Positions 1-9,808 of a stretch of 64,000 nt of DNA are shown one piece after another. Numbering within the stretch: position 1 is the first letter of the stretch; every line of letters starts with the position of its first letter. The DNA is from Flavihumibacter sp. ZG627 (GTDB lineage: Bacteria; Bacteroidota; Bacteroidia; Chitinophagales; Chitinophagaceae). The notes below the pieces were generated by a model. It saw only the letters and a list, made by a program, of their open reading frames with translations. It did no database searches and was not told where the DNA came from. A program made the translations under genes and the position numbers. The stretch covers positions 682,001 to 746,000 of the forward strand of contig NZ_JPHF01000002.1 of the NCBI RefSeq assembly GCF_000814325.1, in the 5' to 3' direction.

Positions 1-514
1 TTGGAATGGTGGCTAAATCACAAAACATACCGCTTGGCAGATCAATACTGATAACAATATTCTTTGAGGCATTGATATGTTGAATGATGGCGGCCATTAA
101 ACCATCTGCAGCGCGATTGATTCCAGTACCAAGTAAGGCATCAACAACAATGGTTTCATCAGGAATATCCGGAAGTTTGGTGCCGGGCTGAAGGAAGTGG
201 ATATTTACTGGCAGAGTATGAAGCCTTTGCAGGTTATGTTGAAAATCATGTGTGCCCAAATGCCCAAACTCAAGAATATAAATTTCAACCTGGCATCCTT
301 TTTCATGTAATAGTCGACCTATGGCAAGTCCATCACCTCCATTATTGCCTTTACCACAGTAAACAGCAAATTGATGATTTAATAGCCCACTAGATTCAAT
401 CCATTCAACGCACCTTAAAGAGGCTCTTTCCATCAGATCAATGGAAGCAATTGATTCCTTGTCCATGGTGAAATTATCCCAACCATGAACTTGTTCGGCT
501 GATAACACTACCAT
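1..514 (-). CDS. nnrE: NAD(P)H-hydrate epimerase (YjeF N-terminal domain), partial
   Basis: Repairs damaged NADH/NADPH hydrates by epimerising the R and S forms. The frame starts at ATG 514 (MVVLSAEQVHGWD) and stays open to the window edge, so only the N-terminal ~171 residues are present. Family motifs are clear: GKGNNGGDGLAIGR near residues 54-67, VDALLGTGINRA, and SIDLPSGM close to the edge. Many bacterial homologues are fused to an ADP-dependent dehydratase domain; whether this one is cannot be seen because the gene runs off the left end. It lies 39 bp downstream of a serine hydrolase on the same strand and may be cotranscribed with it. Confidence 0.9.
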   Translation of the reverse strand, partial: MVVLSAEQVHGWDNFTMDKESIASIDLMERASLRCVEWIESSGLLNHQFAVYCGKGNNGGDGLAIGRLLHEKGCQVEIYILEFGHLGTHDFQHNLQRLHTLPVNIHFLQPGTKLPDIPDETIVVDALLGTGINRAADGLMAAIIQHINASKNIVISIDLPSGMFCDLATIP

Positions 515-553
515 ACCGAAATGTACAAAAAAGAATGTAGTGAATTGTTTGCT

Positions 554-1768
554 TTAATTGGAGCCGCCGCCAACCATTGTCTCGTTGTTCTCCGTTTCCT
601 TATCCTGGAAGCGATTATTACTTTGGCGGTAATCTCCAAAAAGATCACAGAGTTGCTTTGCCTTGTAAATTCCTCTATTGAATTTATTACCAAGAACAAT
701 GATAGTTGCATTCTCTTCAGGAAGCCTTATAAAAACAGTGTTGTTACCATGCCACCAACCATTATGATAAACGATTTTCTTTCCATTTTCCACTTCGGTT
801 AAACGCCAGCCCAGTCCATAATTACGTGTTCCTGCCTTTTCATAACTGTATCCCGAAAATGCAGCTAATAGAGTTGAATCTTTGAATAGCTTATTGCTAT
901 AAAGCGCCTGGTCCCATTTGAGCATGTCGCGAACAGTACTGTAAATATTCTTATCACCATAAACCAGATCCATGAATTCAAGGCCATATTTCCGGTTATT
1001 CCATTCGAAAGACGGGAGAGAACGTTCAAAATCCACCTCGCGAAACACATAAGTGTCATTCATTTGGAGTGGACGGAAAAATGTATTTGTCAGATAATCA
1101 TGGTATGTTTGACCAGAAACTTTTTCAATAATAAGAGCCAGCAGGGCATAATTAGTGTTACAATAACTAAAGCGTTTGCCAGTTGGAAATTGTAATCCCG
1201 GCTTAAGGGTGTAGAGCGTAGTTAGAACATCAAGATTTGTTGCCTGCTTTTTTTTATCCCACTTATAAACATCGAGGTAATTGGTATAATTGGGTAGACC
1301 ACTTCGATGGTTAAGCAACATCTTGACGGTGGTGCCGGGGTATGGAAATTCATCAAAAAATGTAGAAAGATCTGCATCCAATGACAATTTGCCCTCTTCC
1401 CATAGTTTAAGGACTGCCATTGCCGTGAAGGTTTTTGACACTGAAGCGAGGTGAAAGGCATCAGTTGAGGTCAGTACACTGTCTTTCTGCAGGGGATCGC
1501 GATAACCTTTGTATCCTTCAGAAATAATCTCACCATCCTTTGCAACCAGCCAGGAACCATTAAACCCTCTTGCACCTAAATTCCGGTTAAAAAAAGTATT
1601 AATGGCAGATTCGTATTTAATAGCCGTCATTTTATCGGCATACCCAACCTGAAAAACTTCTACAGGGGGCTGGGTAGCAGCATCACTGGCAATTTTTTTG
1701 CCAGCTTGTTCACGGCAGCCATATAGTACTGCACTTAGCAGAATCAATTGTACTAATCTGTTTTTCAA
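554..1768 (-). CDS. Serine hydrolase, beta-lactamase class C / PBP4*-like lipoprotein
   Basis: Member of the class C beta-lactamase-like serine hydrolases (D-aminopeptidase, esterase or PBP-like roles; substrate not predictable). With the TTG start at 1768 the protein begins MKNRLVQLILLSAVLYGC, a compact lipoprotein signal with C18 as lipidation site. An upstream TTG at 1807 would overlap a -7 promoter element, so I prefer 1768. The catalytic SxxK is SVSK (S109, K112), the second motif is YCN in YCNTNYALL, and the third is HNG in YHNGWWHG. About 404 residues, normal for the family. Being a lipoprotein, it probably acts at the periplasmic or outer-membrane surface. The epimerase gene follows 39 bp downstream. 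Confidence 0.85.
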   Translation of the reverse strand: MKNRLVQLILLSAVLYGCREQAGKKIASDAATQPPVEVFQVGYADKMTAIKYESAINTFFNRNLGARGFNGSWLVAKDGEIISEGYKGYRDPLQKDSVLTSTDAFHLASVSKTFTAMAVLKLWEEGKLSLDADLSTFFDEFPYPGTTVKMLLNHRSGLPNYTNYLDVYKWDKKKQATNLDVLTTLYTLKPGLQFPTGKRFSYCNTNYALLALIIEKVSGQTYHDYLTNTFFRPLQMNDTYVFREVDFERSLPSFEWNNRKYGLEFMDLVYGDKNIYSTVRDMLKWDQALYSNKLFKDSTLLAAFSGYSYEKAGTRNYGLGWRLTEVENGKKIVYHNGWWHGNNTVFIRLPEENATIIVLGNKFNRGIYKAKQLCDLFGDYRQSNNRFQDKETENNETMVGGGSN

Positions 1769-1804
1769 TACATTGTTTTTTATCTGGTAAGGATATGGAT
1801 TTGA

Positions 1805-1812
1805 CAAATATA
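1805..1812 (-). promoter_or_regulatory. Candidate -7 element TATATTTG for the serine hydrolase gene
   Basis: On the minus strand TATATTTG matches the Bacteroidota -7 consensus TAnnTTTG exactly. No TTG lies at the expected 19-20 bp upstream; a TTTG is found 15 bp upstream. The element lies about 36 nt before the chosen TTG start at 1768 and argues against the upstream TTG at 1807 as a start. Confidence 0.45.
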
Positions 1813-1907
1813 ACGCATTGGGATAGGCAAATCTTATGCCGCAAGGTATTTTCCTGCAAGGAATTATGGGCTAAATCAGGGATATTTGTACATAGCAAGC
1901 AAAAAAT

Positions 1908-3140
1908 ATGGAACCAACAACCAGTTATCCAAAAGACAAAATCAACATTTTATTCCTCGAAAACATTAGCGACAAAGCAGTTAAAAATTTTCAACAGAAG
2001 GGATACGCTTCGGTAAGAAAGCTAACAGGCGCTTTATCAGAAGCCGATCTTATACGCGAAATCAAAGACATCCATTTATTGGGTATCCGCTCCAAGACTA
2101 TTGTAACAGAGAAAGTGCTTGAAGCTGCAACCAAGTTGCAGGCAATTGGTGCTTTTTGCATCGGTACAAACCAGATCGATCTTAAGGCTGCTACCAAAAA
2201 AGGAATCGCTGTGTTCAATGCACCCTATTCAAATACCAGATCAGTAGCTGAACTCGTGATCGGACTTTCAATTATGCTGATACGCCGTATACCAGATAAA
2301 AATAAATCAGCCCATGAAGGAATTTGGATGAAAGATGCTAAAGGTAGCTATGAATTAAGAGGTAAAACATTGGGAATCATTGGATACGGAAATATTGGCA
2401 CCCAGGTAAGCATTATGGCAGAAGCAATGGGGATGAAGGTTAAGTATTATGATATTTTGACTAAACTTCCCCTGGGAAATGCTATCCCCTGCAAATCTCT
2501 TAAGGAACTGGTATCTGAATCTGATATAATAACCCTGCATGTACCAGATACGAACCAGACAAAAAACATGATCAACAAATCTATCCTGAAATATTTCAAA
2601 AATGGCAGCATTTTACTGAACTATGCAAGGGGGGAAGTAGTAGATCTGGATGCCCTCCGCAAATATTTGGTGGAAGGACAATTAAGTGGAGCCGCAATTG
2701 ACGTTTTTCCGTGGGAACCAGAAAAAAACGGAGAGAGATTTCAAAGTCCTCTTCAGGATCTACCCAATGTTATCCTTACCCCGCATATCGGTGGATCAAC
2801 CGAAGAGGCGCAGCAAAATATTGGGGAAGATGTTAGCATGAAGTTGTTTCAGTATCTGGAAATGGGAAATAGTTACGGCTCATTGACTGTGCCGGAGCTT
2901 AGTCTTCCGCCGCAGGAATCAACTCACCGTATTTTGCATATTCACCGAAATGTTCCCGGGGTACTTTCTGCAATAAATACTGAATTATCGAGGCATAAAA
3001 TCAATATTGTGGGTCAGTATCTCAAAACGAATGAAGAGATCGGATATGTAGTGCTTGACGTCGACAAAAAATTATCAAGCCAGGCTCAAAAATTATTGAA
3101 AGATGTAAAGGATACTATTAAAGTACGCCTCCTTTATTAA
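1908..3140 (+). CDS. serA: D-3-phosphoglycerate dehydrogenase with ACT domain
   Basis: Oxidises 3-phosphoglycerate to 3-phosphohydroxypyruvate with NAD, the first step of serine synthesis. The protein has 410 residues, the length of the E. coli-type enzyme. The Rossmann fingerprint is GIIGYGNIGTQ near residue 155. The active-site pieces are NYARGEVVD (Arg) and TPHIGGSTEEAQ (His). The C-terminal ~75 residues, from HRILHIHRNVPGVLSAIN, form the ACT domain through which serine inhibits the E. coli enzyme. ATG start at 1908. It is divergent from the serine hydrolase and 68 bp upstream of an NADH dehydrogenase gene on the same strand. Confidence 0.95.
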   Translation: MEPTTSYPKDKINILFLENISDKAVKNFQQKGYASVRKLTGALSEADLIREIKDIHLLGIRSKTIVTEKVLEAATKLQAIGAFCIGTNQIDLKAATKKGIAVFNAPYSNTRSVAELVIGLSIMLIRRIPDKNKSAHEGIWMKDAKGSYELRGKTLGIIGYGNIGTQVSIMAEAMGMKVKYYDILTKLPLGNAIPCKSLKELVSESDIITLHVPDTNQTKNMINKSILKYFKNGSILLNYARGEVVDLDALRKYLVEGQLSGAAIDVFPWEPEKNGERFQSPLQDLPNVILTPHIGGSTEEAQQNIGEDVSMKLFQYLEMGNSYGSLTVPELSLPPQESTHRILHIHRNVPGVLSAINTELSRHKINIVGQYLKTNEEIGYVVLDVDKKLSSQAQKLLKDVKDTIKVRLLY

Positions 3141-3208
3141 GATACCGGCAAATTCCATATGCGGCCTGCATTTTGCGCTAACCGTAAAATGTTTCTAAAA
3201 CAGATAAA

Positions 3209-4480
3209 ATGAAAGTGGTAATAGCAGGAGCGGGATTCGGTGGACTCCGTTTAGCAAGAGAATTAAATAACAAAAATGGGTTCGAGGTAACATTGGTTGA
3301 CAGGTTTAATTATCATCAGTTCCAACCATTGTTTTACCAGGTTGCCACGGCCGGGCTGGATGCCAGCAATATTTCCTTTCCTTTAAGGAAGGTATTTCAC
3401 AATAGTAAGAATGTTCGGATAAGGTTAGCCAACATAGAAAGGATTGATACTGAAGCCAAAACTGTCATCACAGATTCAGGTCCAATCCCATATGACACCC
3501 TGGTTATTGCCACGGGGGCAGGTACCAATTTCTTTGGAAACAAAGAAATTGAAACCCACGCCTTCTCAATGAAATCAACCGTTGAAGCTCTTCAAATAAG
3601 ACATCGGTTGATGGAGAACCTGGAAGCGGCGGTTACCGAAAATGACCCGGATGAACTTCAAAGACTATTAAATGTGGTTGTGGTAGGTGGAGGGGCAACA
3701 GGTGTAGAAGTTTCTGGTGCAATTGCTGAAATGAAAAATTATGTTCTGCCTAAAGATTATCCGGAGTTGGATTTCGGCAACATGAACATTTATCTTGTAG
3801 AGGGCTCAGGCAAAGTGCTTTCTACAATGGGTGCAGAGAGTTCAGAACAGGCGGCTAGGTACCTTTCAAAATTAGGGGTAACATTATTACTTAATACACA
3901 GGTTGCAGGTTATGACGGAAGAAATCTGAGTAGTAAGGATGGAAATTCAATACCCACAGCTACAGTTATATGGGCTGCAGGGATTCGGGGGCATATACCT
4001 GCCGGATTGGAAAATGTACTACCTCAGCGAGGGAACCGGTTACCTGTTGATATCTATAATAGGATCAATGGATTAGAGAATGTTTTTGCGGTAGGTGATA
4101 TCGCTTTGATGCCTAAGGAAGACTACCCAAATGGGCATCCCCAGGTTGCACCAGTTGCTATGCAACAAGCTGAGAACATTGCTTATAATCTGAACCGTAT
4201 ATTACAAGGAAAAGGGGATCTGAAATCTTTTGAATATAAAGACAAGGGATCCATGGCTACTGTTGGAAGAAATCTGGCAGTTGTTGATATTCCAAAGCCT
4301 AAATTACATTTTGGAGGTTTCCTTGCCTGGTTAGTTTGGATGGCCCTTCACCTGATGTTGATACTGGGGGTTAAAAACCGGCTATTTGTATTTATCAACT
4401 GGTTATACAATTATATGACCTATGACCAGTCACTACGCCTTATTTTTAGAGAGTTCCATAAAGAGCCTGCCGAAGCTTAA
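3209..4480 (+). CDS. ndh: Type II NADH:quinone oxidoreductase (NDH-2)
   Basis: Single-subunit, non-proton-pumping NADH dehydrogenase that passes electrons from NADH through FAD to the quinone pool on the inner face of the membrane. The FAD-binding motif GAGFGG is at residues 7-12. A second dinucleotide motif, VVGGGATGVEVSGAIAE, lies near residue 155 and binds NADH. FAVGDIA near residue 300 completes the FAD site. The C-terminus is hydrophobic (FLAWLVWMALHLMLILG) and resembles the membrane anchor of the family. 423 residues. Same strand as serA, 68 bp downstream; functionally unrelated. Confidence 0.93.
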   Translation: MKVVIAGAGFGGLRLARELNNKNGFEVTLVDRFNYHQFQPLFYQVATAGLDASNISFPLRKVFHNSKNVRIRLANIERIDTEAKTVITDSGPIPYDTLVIATGAGTNFFGNKEIETHAFSMKSTVEALQIRHRLMENLEAAVTENDPDELQRLLNVVVVGGGATGVEVSGAIAEMKNYVLPKDYPELDFGNMNIYLVEGSGKVLSTMGAESSEQAARYLSKLGVTLLLNTQVAGYDGRNLSSKDGNSIPTATVIWAAGIRGHIPAGLENVLPQRGNRLPVDIYNRINGLENVFAVGDIALMPKEDYPNGHPQVAPVAMQQAENIAYNLNRILQGKGDLKSFEYKDKGSMATVGRNLAVVDIPKPKLHFGGFLAWLVWMALHLMLILGVKNRLFVFINWLYNYMTYDQSLRLIFREFHKEPAEA

Positions 4481-4680
4481 GAGAAGAGTGATCACCTGCA
4501 TCAAGGATAATACTATTTAACATAATATAAATTATAGTCTACTTGGAGTTCGGAAATAAGGTCATTAAATATTGCATATCCTGCGGAAAATGCATTCTCC
4601 AATAATAAAAAAAACCTATACTCTAAGTGTTATAAAACAATCAAAGTATTCAATAAATACATGTTGATCAGTAAATTAAT

Positions 4681-4707
4681 AAAAAAAAACCGTCTCGTAA
4701 GAGACGG
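4681..4707 (-). terminator. Rho-independent terminator of the gyrA-TPR operon
   Basis: Stem CCGTCTC / GAGACGG with loop GTAA (4690-4707). The A9 run at 4681-4689 becomes a U tract on the minus strand. It lies 21 bp past the stop of the TPR gene. The rest of 4481-4680 is AT-rich and shows no gene. Confidence 0.85.
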
Positions 4708-4728
4708 CTTTTATTCTATAAAAATGTA

Positions 4729-6012
4729 TTAGTGGACTTTATCAACGTTGTTAAACTTCTCTTCATAGAACTTTACCTTCTCCTTATTCCCTTTATTGTC
4801 ATAAATGGTTATAAGGAGATCATAGGCATCTTTAAGATATCCCTTATCATCCATTTTTAATTTACCCTGTGAGCCCAACAGTTCATCTACTTTTTCAAAA
4901 TGAGGCACTGCAGCATCGAATTTTTGAGCGATCAATCCACGAAGTTCTTCCTTTTTCTTAAGTTCTTCTGGCTTGAGTTTACCACCTGCCGGAGGACGGA
5001 TAGCTTTATTTTGATTGTTATAATCAACCCCCTGGTTATACTGAATTTGTCCAAGAACTAAATATGCAGCAGCATAATCCGGCTTCAATTCAATGACTTT
5101 TTCCAGGTTTTCCTTTGCTTGCGCTATCAGTTGGTCGGCGTCTGCAGGGCGCTGAGCAACATCCGGCTTGTAGCCTTCCTGGTATAATTCAACGGCATAA
5201 TTATACCGGATTGAAGTATTATTTGGATCAGCGGCTAAAACGGATCTGTATTTTTCAAAAAGGACTTTTTTATCACCATTATCGCGGGCCATATCAAGGT
5301 CAAAGGCAGCCCAGAATGGATCTGTCGGGTAAATTGATTTACCGAGTTCCAGATACTTACTTGCTGCAGCAGGGTCTTTTTTCTGATTATAATGATGATC
5401 CACCAACCATTTGTAGATTTCTACCATACCTTCTCCGCTAACCTTCGCTTCAGCAAGTTTACCGTAATAGAGGGCCGCGTCGTCACGCTTACCAGACTTT
5501 TCTGCACTAATGCCGGCATAAAGCACAACCGTTGTGTCGAGGGCAACGTTGCTCCATTTTTTTTCAGCCATGTACTCACTCACCGCCAGGCAATTCTTGA
5601 AATTGCCGTATGCCGGCTCAAAGCGATTGGCATTATAATCTTCTGCCCCTGCTTTAAAGTAACCCTGGTACATATCCATCAGAGGTTTGTAATTATCCAG
5701 TTGCAGCAATACTACTTCGCCTTTTTCATCAGAAGCGACATACTGCTTCAGTGTTTCAAATGCTGTCCACCGTGCATCCGGATTGCTCGCCGCTAAAGCA
5801 GGATCCTGAGCAATCTCGTTATAGATCTTGGCCTTTGTATACAATGCTTCCGAATTCTTGGCATTTTTTTCATTTGCCAGGAACTGGTCAATCTGGGTTT
5901 TTGCTTCAGTATAATTTTTCTTCTTAACCTGGTCCTTTATCTTTTCCAGGTTCTGCGCTGATGCACCCAGAATGGCACTTGCAAGCAACGTCGTAAGTAG
6001 GAATCTTTTCAT
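4729..6012 (-). CDS. Secreted tetratricopeptide-repeat protein
   Basis: 427-residue protein with a signal peptide (MKRFLLTTLLASAILGASAQ), so exported to the periplasm or outer membrane. The body is helical with TPR-like repeats, for example ALYTKAKIYNEIAQ near residue 57, SIRYNYAVELYQEG near 265 and AAYLVLGQIQYNQG near 310, which normally mediate protein contacts. No catalytic motif is seen. It is 35 bp downstream of gyrA on the same strand and is followed by a strong terminator, so the two genes probably form one transcript. Partner and role are unknown. Confidence 0.8.
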   Translation of the reverse strand: MKRFLLTTLLASAILGASAQNLEKIKDQVKKKNYTEAKTQIDQFLANEKNAKNSEALYTKAKIYNEIAQDPALAASNPDARWTAFETLKQYVASDEKGEVVLLQLDNYKPLMDMYQGYFKAGAEDYNANRFEPAYGNFKNCLAVSEYMAEKKWSNVALDTTVVLYAGISAEKSGKRDDAALYYGKLAEAKVSGEGMVEIYKWLVDHHYNQKKDPAAASKYLELGKSIYPTDPFWAAFDLDMARDNGDKKVLFEKYRSVLAADPNNTSIRYNYAVELYQEGYKPDVAQRPADADQLIAQAKENLEKVIELKPDYAAAYLVLGQIQYNQGVDYNNQNKAIRPPAGGKLKPEELKKKEELRGLIAQKFDAAVPHFEKVDELLGSQGKLKMDDKGYLKDAYDLLITIYDNKGNKEKVKFYEEKFNNVDKVH

Positions 6013-6047
6013 CAGACTATTTTTATGTTTGAAGGTTTTAAAAATAA

Positions 6048-8660
6048 TTAATTGTTTTGAGGTTCTTCTTCACCGGTATTCTCCGCGTCATTAGATGGAT
6101 TTCCTGCCTGATTGGTTGTGTCAGAGCTTCCTTCAACAAAAGCATTCACATTTCCTTCACTTTCTACTGCCGGAATATCTTCCACCTCGTCAAGCTTAGT
6201 AATTGCCGCAATTTCATCCGCTCCCTGGAGACTAATAAGTTTAACACCCTGGGTGGCTCTTCCTGCTGCACGGATATCTGCAATGGAGGTCCTGATCGTC
6301 AATCCACTCTTACAAGTAATCATCAGATCCTCTTTCTCAGTTACATCCAAAATACCCACCAGCGGGCCTGTCTTATCGGTGACATTGATTGTTTTGACAC
6401 CCTTACCGCCTCGATTTGTAATTCTGTATTCATCAATCTCAGTACGCTTACCAAATCCTTTTTCACTTACCACGAGGACAGTTTTTTCAATATCGTCCTT
6501 TTTGACACAAATCATACCAATAACTTCATCATTTTTTTCATCCACTTCGATACCGGTAACGCCAATTGCTCCACGGCCTGTTGGACGCACCTTGGATTCC
6601 GGGAATCGGATCGCTCTACCGCTTTTAACCGCCATCATGATCTCACTGCTCCCATCGGTCATGCGGGCATCAAGCAACTGGTCGCCCTCAACAATGGTGA
6701 TAGCATTTACGCCAGTTTGACGCGGCCTGCTAAAATCTTCAAGGAGGGTCTTTTTAATAATGCCCTGCTTAGTACAAAGTACAATATAATGACTCTGGAC
6801 AAAATCCTTATCATCCAGGTTAGCCACATCAATAATTGCCCGAACCTTGTCATCCGGGGGCAGCTGCATTAGATTCTGAATGGCACGGCCTTTACTATTC
6901 TTCTCTCCTTCAGGCACTTCATAAACCTTCATCCAATGACATCTTCCCTTCTCCGTAAAGAATATCAAACTATGGTGTGTTGATGCAACCAAAATATGCT
7001 CTATAAAATCCTCGTCCCTGGTTTTACCTCCAATTGCCCCCCTGCCTCCGCGGCGTTGTTGACGGTATTCTGTGGCGGAGGTTCTTTTGATATAACCGAG
7101 ATGGGAAATCGTAATAACTACATCTTCTTCAGCAATGAAATCAAGGATATTCATTTCATCTGCCAGGTATGTAATCTCTGATTTACGAGGTGTTGCAAAC
7201 TTTTCCTTAACCTCAAGTAGTTCCGTTTTTATAACATCATAACGCATTCCTTCATTCGAAAGCAATTCCTGCAAATGCGTGATAAGTTTCATCAGTTCAT
7301 CATATTCTTCCCGGATCTTGTCGCGCTCCATACCAGTAAGCCTCTGTAATCTCAATTCAAGGATTGCTTTAGCTTGTATTTCATCCAGGCCCCATCCGGC
7401 ATTTACCAGGTTTTCTTTGGCAATGTCGGGAGTTGCAGAACTTCTTATCAGTGCTATTACTTCATCCAGATGATCAAGAGCAATCAGGTAACCAAGCAAT
7501 AAATGAGCTCGTTTCTGGGCCTCTTTCAGTTCAAACTTTGTACGCCGAACGACCACTTCATGCCTGAACTCAACAAATTCATGGATCAGTTCCTTTAGGT
7601 TAAGTGTCTTGGGACGACCTTTTACCAATGCCACATTATTAATACCAAATGAAGTTTGCAGTTCAGTGAATTTGAACAACATATTTATAACCACGTTGGC
7701 TACGGCATCTCTTTTCAAGTCAATAACGATACGCGTACCTTCTTTCTGGTTTGATTCGTTGTTGACATGCGCAATGCCTTCAATTACTTTTCCAACTACC
7801 AGCTGTCCGATCTTATCACAAAGTGCATCCCGGTTCACCTGGTAAGGAACTTCAGTGATTATTATCTGCTCACGCCCGCTGGGTTTAGTATCAACATGCA
7901 TTTTGCCCCGCAGCACTACCCTGCCTCTGCCGGTGAGCAATCCCTGCCTTACCCCATCCATTCCCCAAATTGTTCCACCGGTTGGAAAATCCGGAGCTTT
8001 TACATATTTGATCAGATCTTCTGCAGTGAGCTCACGATTATCAATATATGCAATACAACCATCAACAACTTCACCCAGGTTATGCGGCATCATATTAGTA
8101 GCCATCCCTACGGCAATACCAGTTGAACCATTCACCAACAACTGTGGAATGCGGGTTGGCAAAACCGTTGGTTCCTGAAGTGAGTCATCAAAGTTTAACT
8201 GGAAGTCAACGGTATCTTTCTCAATATCCTGAAGCATCGCTTCCCCGATCCGTTGCATCCTAACCTCAGTGTATCGCATTGCGGCCGGGCCATCACCGTC
8301 CTGGCTACCAAAGTTTCCCTGGCCATCAACCAGTGTGTGACGCATACTCCACTCCTGTGCCATCCTCACAATGGCATCATATACAGAAGAATCTCCGTGT
8401 GGATGGTACTTACCCAATACTTCTCCAACAATACGCGCTGATTTTTTAAAGGGCTTATTAAAAGACATACCCAGATCGTTCATCGCAAAAAGAATACGGC
8501 GGTGAACCGGCTTCAGTCCATCCCTAACATCGGGAAGTGCGCGACCAACAATAACCGACATCGAATAATCGATATAGGCCGTTTTCATCTGTTCTTCAAT
8601 ATTGATCTGGACGATGCGGTTGGAGTCGTTTGTTTCCAGTGGCGTCAGATTTTCTTCCAT
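6048..8660 (-). CDS. gyrA: DNA gyrase subunit A
   Basis: Breakage-reunion subunit of DNA gyrase, which introduces negative supercoils with ATP together with GyrB. 870 residues. The catalytic tyrosine is Y130 in AAMRYTE. The quinolone-resistance region reads HPHGDSSVYDA with S91 and D95, equivalent to E. coli S83 and D87, so the usual resistance substitutions are absent. The C-terminal wrapping domain carries the GyrA box as QRRGGRG, which separates gyrase from topoisomerase IV. The C-terminus is an acidic, Asn-rich tail. A TPR protein gene follows 35 bp downstream. Confidence 0.97.
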   Translation of the reverse strand: MEENLTPLETNDSNRIVQINIEEQMKTAYIDYSMSVIVGRALPDVRDGLKPVHRRILFAMNDLGMSFNKPFKKSARIVGEVLGKYHPHGDSSVYDAIVRMAQEWSMRHTLVDGQGNFGSQDGDGPAAMRYTEVRMQRIGEAMLQDIEKDTVDFQLNFDDSLQEPTVLPTRIPQLLVNGSTGIAVGMATNMMPHNLGEVVDGCIAYIDNRELTAEDLIKYVKAPDFPTGGTIWGMDGVRQGLLTGRGRVVLRGKMHVDTKPSGREQIIITEVPYQVNRDALCDKIGQLVVGKVIEGIAHVNNESNQKEGTRIVIDLKRDAVANVVINMLFKFTELQTSFGINNVALVKGRPKTLNLKELIHEFVEFRHEVVVRRTKFELKEAQKRAHLLLGYLIALDHLDEVIALIRSSATPDIAKENLVNAGWGLDEIQAKAILELRLQRLTGMERDKIREEYDELMKLITHLQELLSNEGMRYDVIKTELLEVKEKFATPRKSEITYLADEMNILDFIAEEDVVITISHLGYIKRTSATEYRQQRRGGRGAIGGKTRDEDFIEHILVASTHHSLIFFTEKGRCHWMKVYEVPEGEKNSKGRAIQNLMQLPPDDKVRAIIDVANLDDKDFVQSHYIVLCTKQGIIKKTLLEDFSRPRQTGVNAITIVEGDQLLDARMTDGSSEIMMAVKSGRAIRFPESKVRPTGRGAIGVTGIEVDEKNDEVIGMICVKKDDIEKTVLVVSEKGFGKRTEIDEYRITNRGGKGVKTINVTDKTGPLVGILDVTEKEDLMITCKSGLTIRTSIADIRAAGRATQGVKLISLQGADEIAAITKLDEVEDIPAVESEGNVNAFVEGSSDTTNQAGNPSNDAENTGEEEPQNN

Positions 8661-8723
8661 GCTTAATATTTAACCGCCGGTGCGGTATTTGATTGTTGTG
8701 AAAATAGCTTCCCAAAAGGTTGG

Positions 8724-8731
8724 CAAATCTA
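8724..8731 (-). promoter_or_regulatory. Candidate -7 element TAGATTTG upstream of gyrA
   Basis: On the minus strand TAGATTTG fits TAnnTTTG and lies about 64 nt before the gyrA ATG. A TTTTG lies about 25 bp further upstream, longer than the usual spacing, so the -33 assignment is weak. Confidence 0.4.
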
Positions 8732-8863
8732 CCATTTTTAAGCCTTAAAACCTTAACAAAATGACCATTTTAAACCCATTTTTTCCACCTTCGGTACCAA
8801 GGCTTTTTTGTACATTTATAGTCCGGGATATTTTACAGTCTTGCCTGATTTATAACTACAAAA

Positions 8864-9760
8864 ATGATGGCTATGCAACAGTATAGATTGTTGCGAAATA
8901 ACATTGAATCCGGACCATATTCTTTTGAAGAGTTGGTCCGGTTGCAACTTAAAGCCTACGACCTTGTTTGGTCCGAAGGGAAAAGTGCATCATGGAAATA
9001 CCCCTGTGAATTTGAAGAACTTGTGGCTTACGCACCAGTAGCTGAAGATGACCTCTATAGCACTGTTCACCACCATGAAAATTCATCCTGGCCAAGGTCA
9101 CAATTGGGAACATATACTCGAAAATATGTTTCGGTCATTCTTCCAGCCAGGGAAATAACATCCGGCGCTACAGATGAAGGCGTGTTTTCAGCCAATGTAA
9201 CAGAGAGCCTCGAAAGTCAATTAAGCCATCAGAATCATTCAGAAAAGCAGGGAAACCGAATATACATTGCCGGTGCACTTATACTACTTCTTTCTTTTGG
9301 TATCTACTTCGGCACCTCCGGAAAACGATCACAACAAAAAAACAATGAGAGCCGGGATAATATAGTTCCCGAGATGGCATCCATGGTTGCAAATATGCCG
9401 GGAAATAATAATTCAGATAATAACTTATTTACAATCCCACCCAACCCGGTTCTTGAATTTGCTTCCCTTAAGAGGCATCTGACAATAGTGAAATCCGATT
9501 ACTCAGTTGGCCTTTTTGGAGGGATATCAGGCCTTAAACTTTCTGTTACCAATACCAGCGCTAAACCTCTGCAAGATGTAGTGGTGGCAATTGATTTTAT
9601 CCAGAAGAACCAGGTGATCCACCATACCGAAAACCTTTTAATTGGATCAATCCAACCTTCCCAGACGATCACAATAGCTGTCCCTGAAAGCAAATATGGC
9701 GTTGCAATCCGCACCCGCATCATCGGTATCAATGGGCTTGGCACGGTCATTGAATACTAG
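8864..9760 (+). CDS. GYF_2-domain membrane protein of unknown function
   Basis: 298 residues. Residues 5-55 (QYRLLRNNIESGPYSFEEL, later LVWSEGKSASW) look like a GYF_2 domain, a small module common in bacterial membrane proteins. A linker follows, then one membrane helix at about 132-150 (IYIAGALILLLSFGIYFG), then a Ser/Asn-rich linker and a C-terminal domain from about 190 that looks beta-rich (LKLSVTNTSAKPLQDVVVAIDF). The topology suggests a cytoplasmic GYF_2 part and a periplasmic C-terminal part. Start among ATGs 8864, 8867 and 8873 is uncertain. Followed 48 bp later by a small secreted protein gene. Confidence 0.65.
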   Translation: MMAMQQYRLLRNNIESGPYSFEELVRLQLKAYDLVWSEGKSASWKYPCEFEELVAYAPVAEDDLYSTVHHHENSSWPRSQLGTYTRKYVSVILPAREITSGATDEGVFSANVTESLESQLSHQNHSEKQGNRIYIAGALILLLSFGIYFGTSGKRSQQKNNESRDNIVPEMASMVANMPGNNNSDNNLFTIPPNPVLEFASLKRHLTIVKSDYSVGLFGGISGLKLSVTNTSAKPLQDVVVAIDFIQKNQVIHHTENLLIGSIQPSQTITIAVPESKYGVAIRTRIIGINGLGTVIEY

Positions 9761-9808
9761 CGTTTTTCCTCCATCCCTTACCGTTAGCATTTAAAAATCA
9801 GGGAAATC

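Noticed and set aside
6057-6872. Long open frame antisense to gyrA
   Set aside because: Lies entirely opposite the conserved gyrA reading frame and its translation shows no family signal; a shadow of the real gene.
8363-8410. Possible quinolone-resistance mutation in gyrA
   Set aside because: The region reads HPHGDSSVYDA; both positions that usually change (Ser and Asp) are intact.
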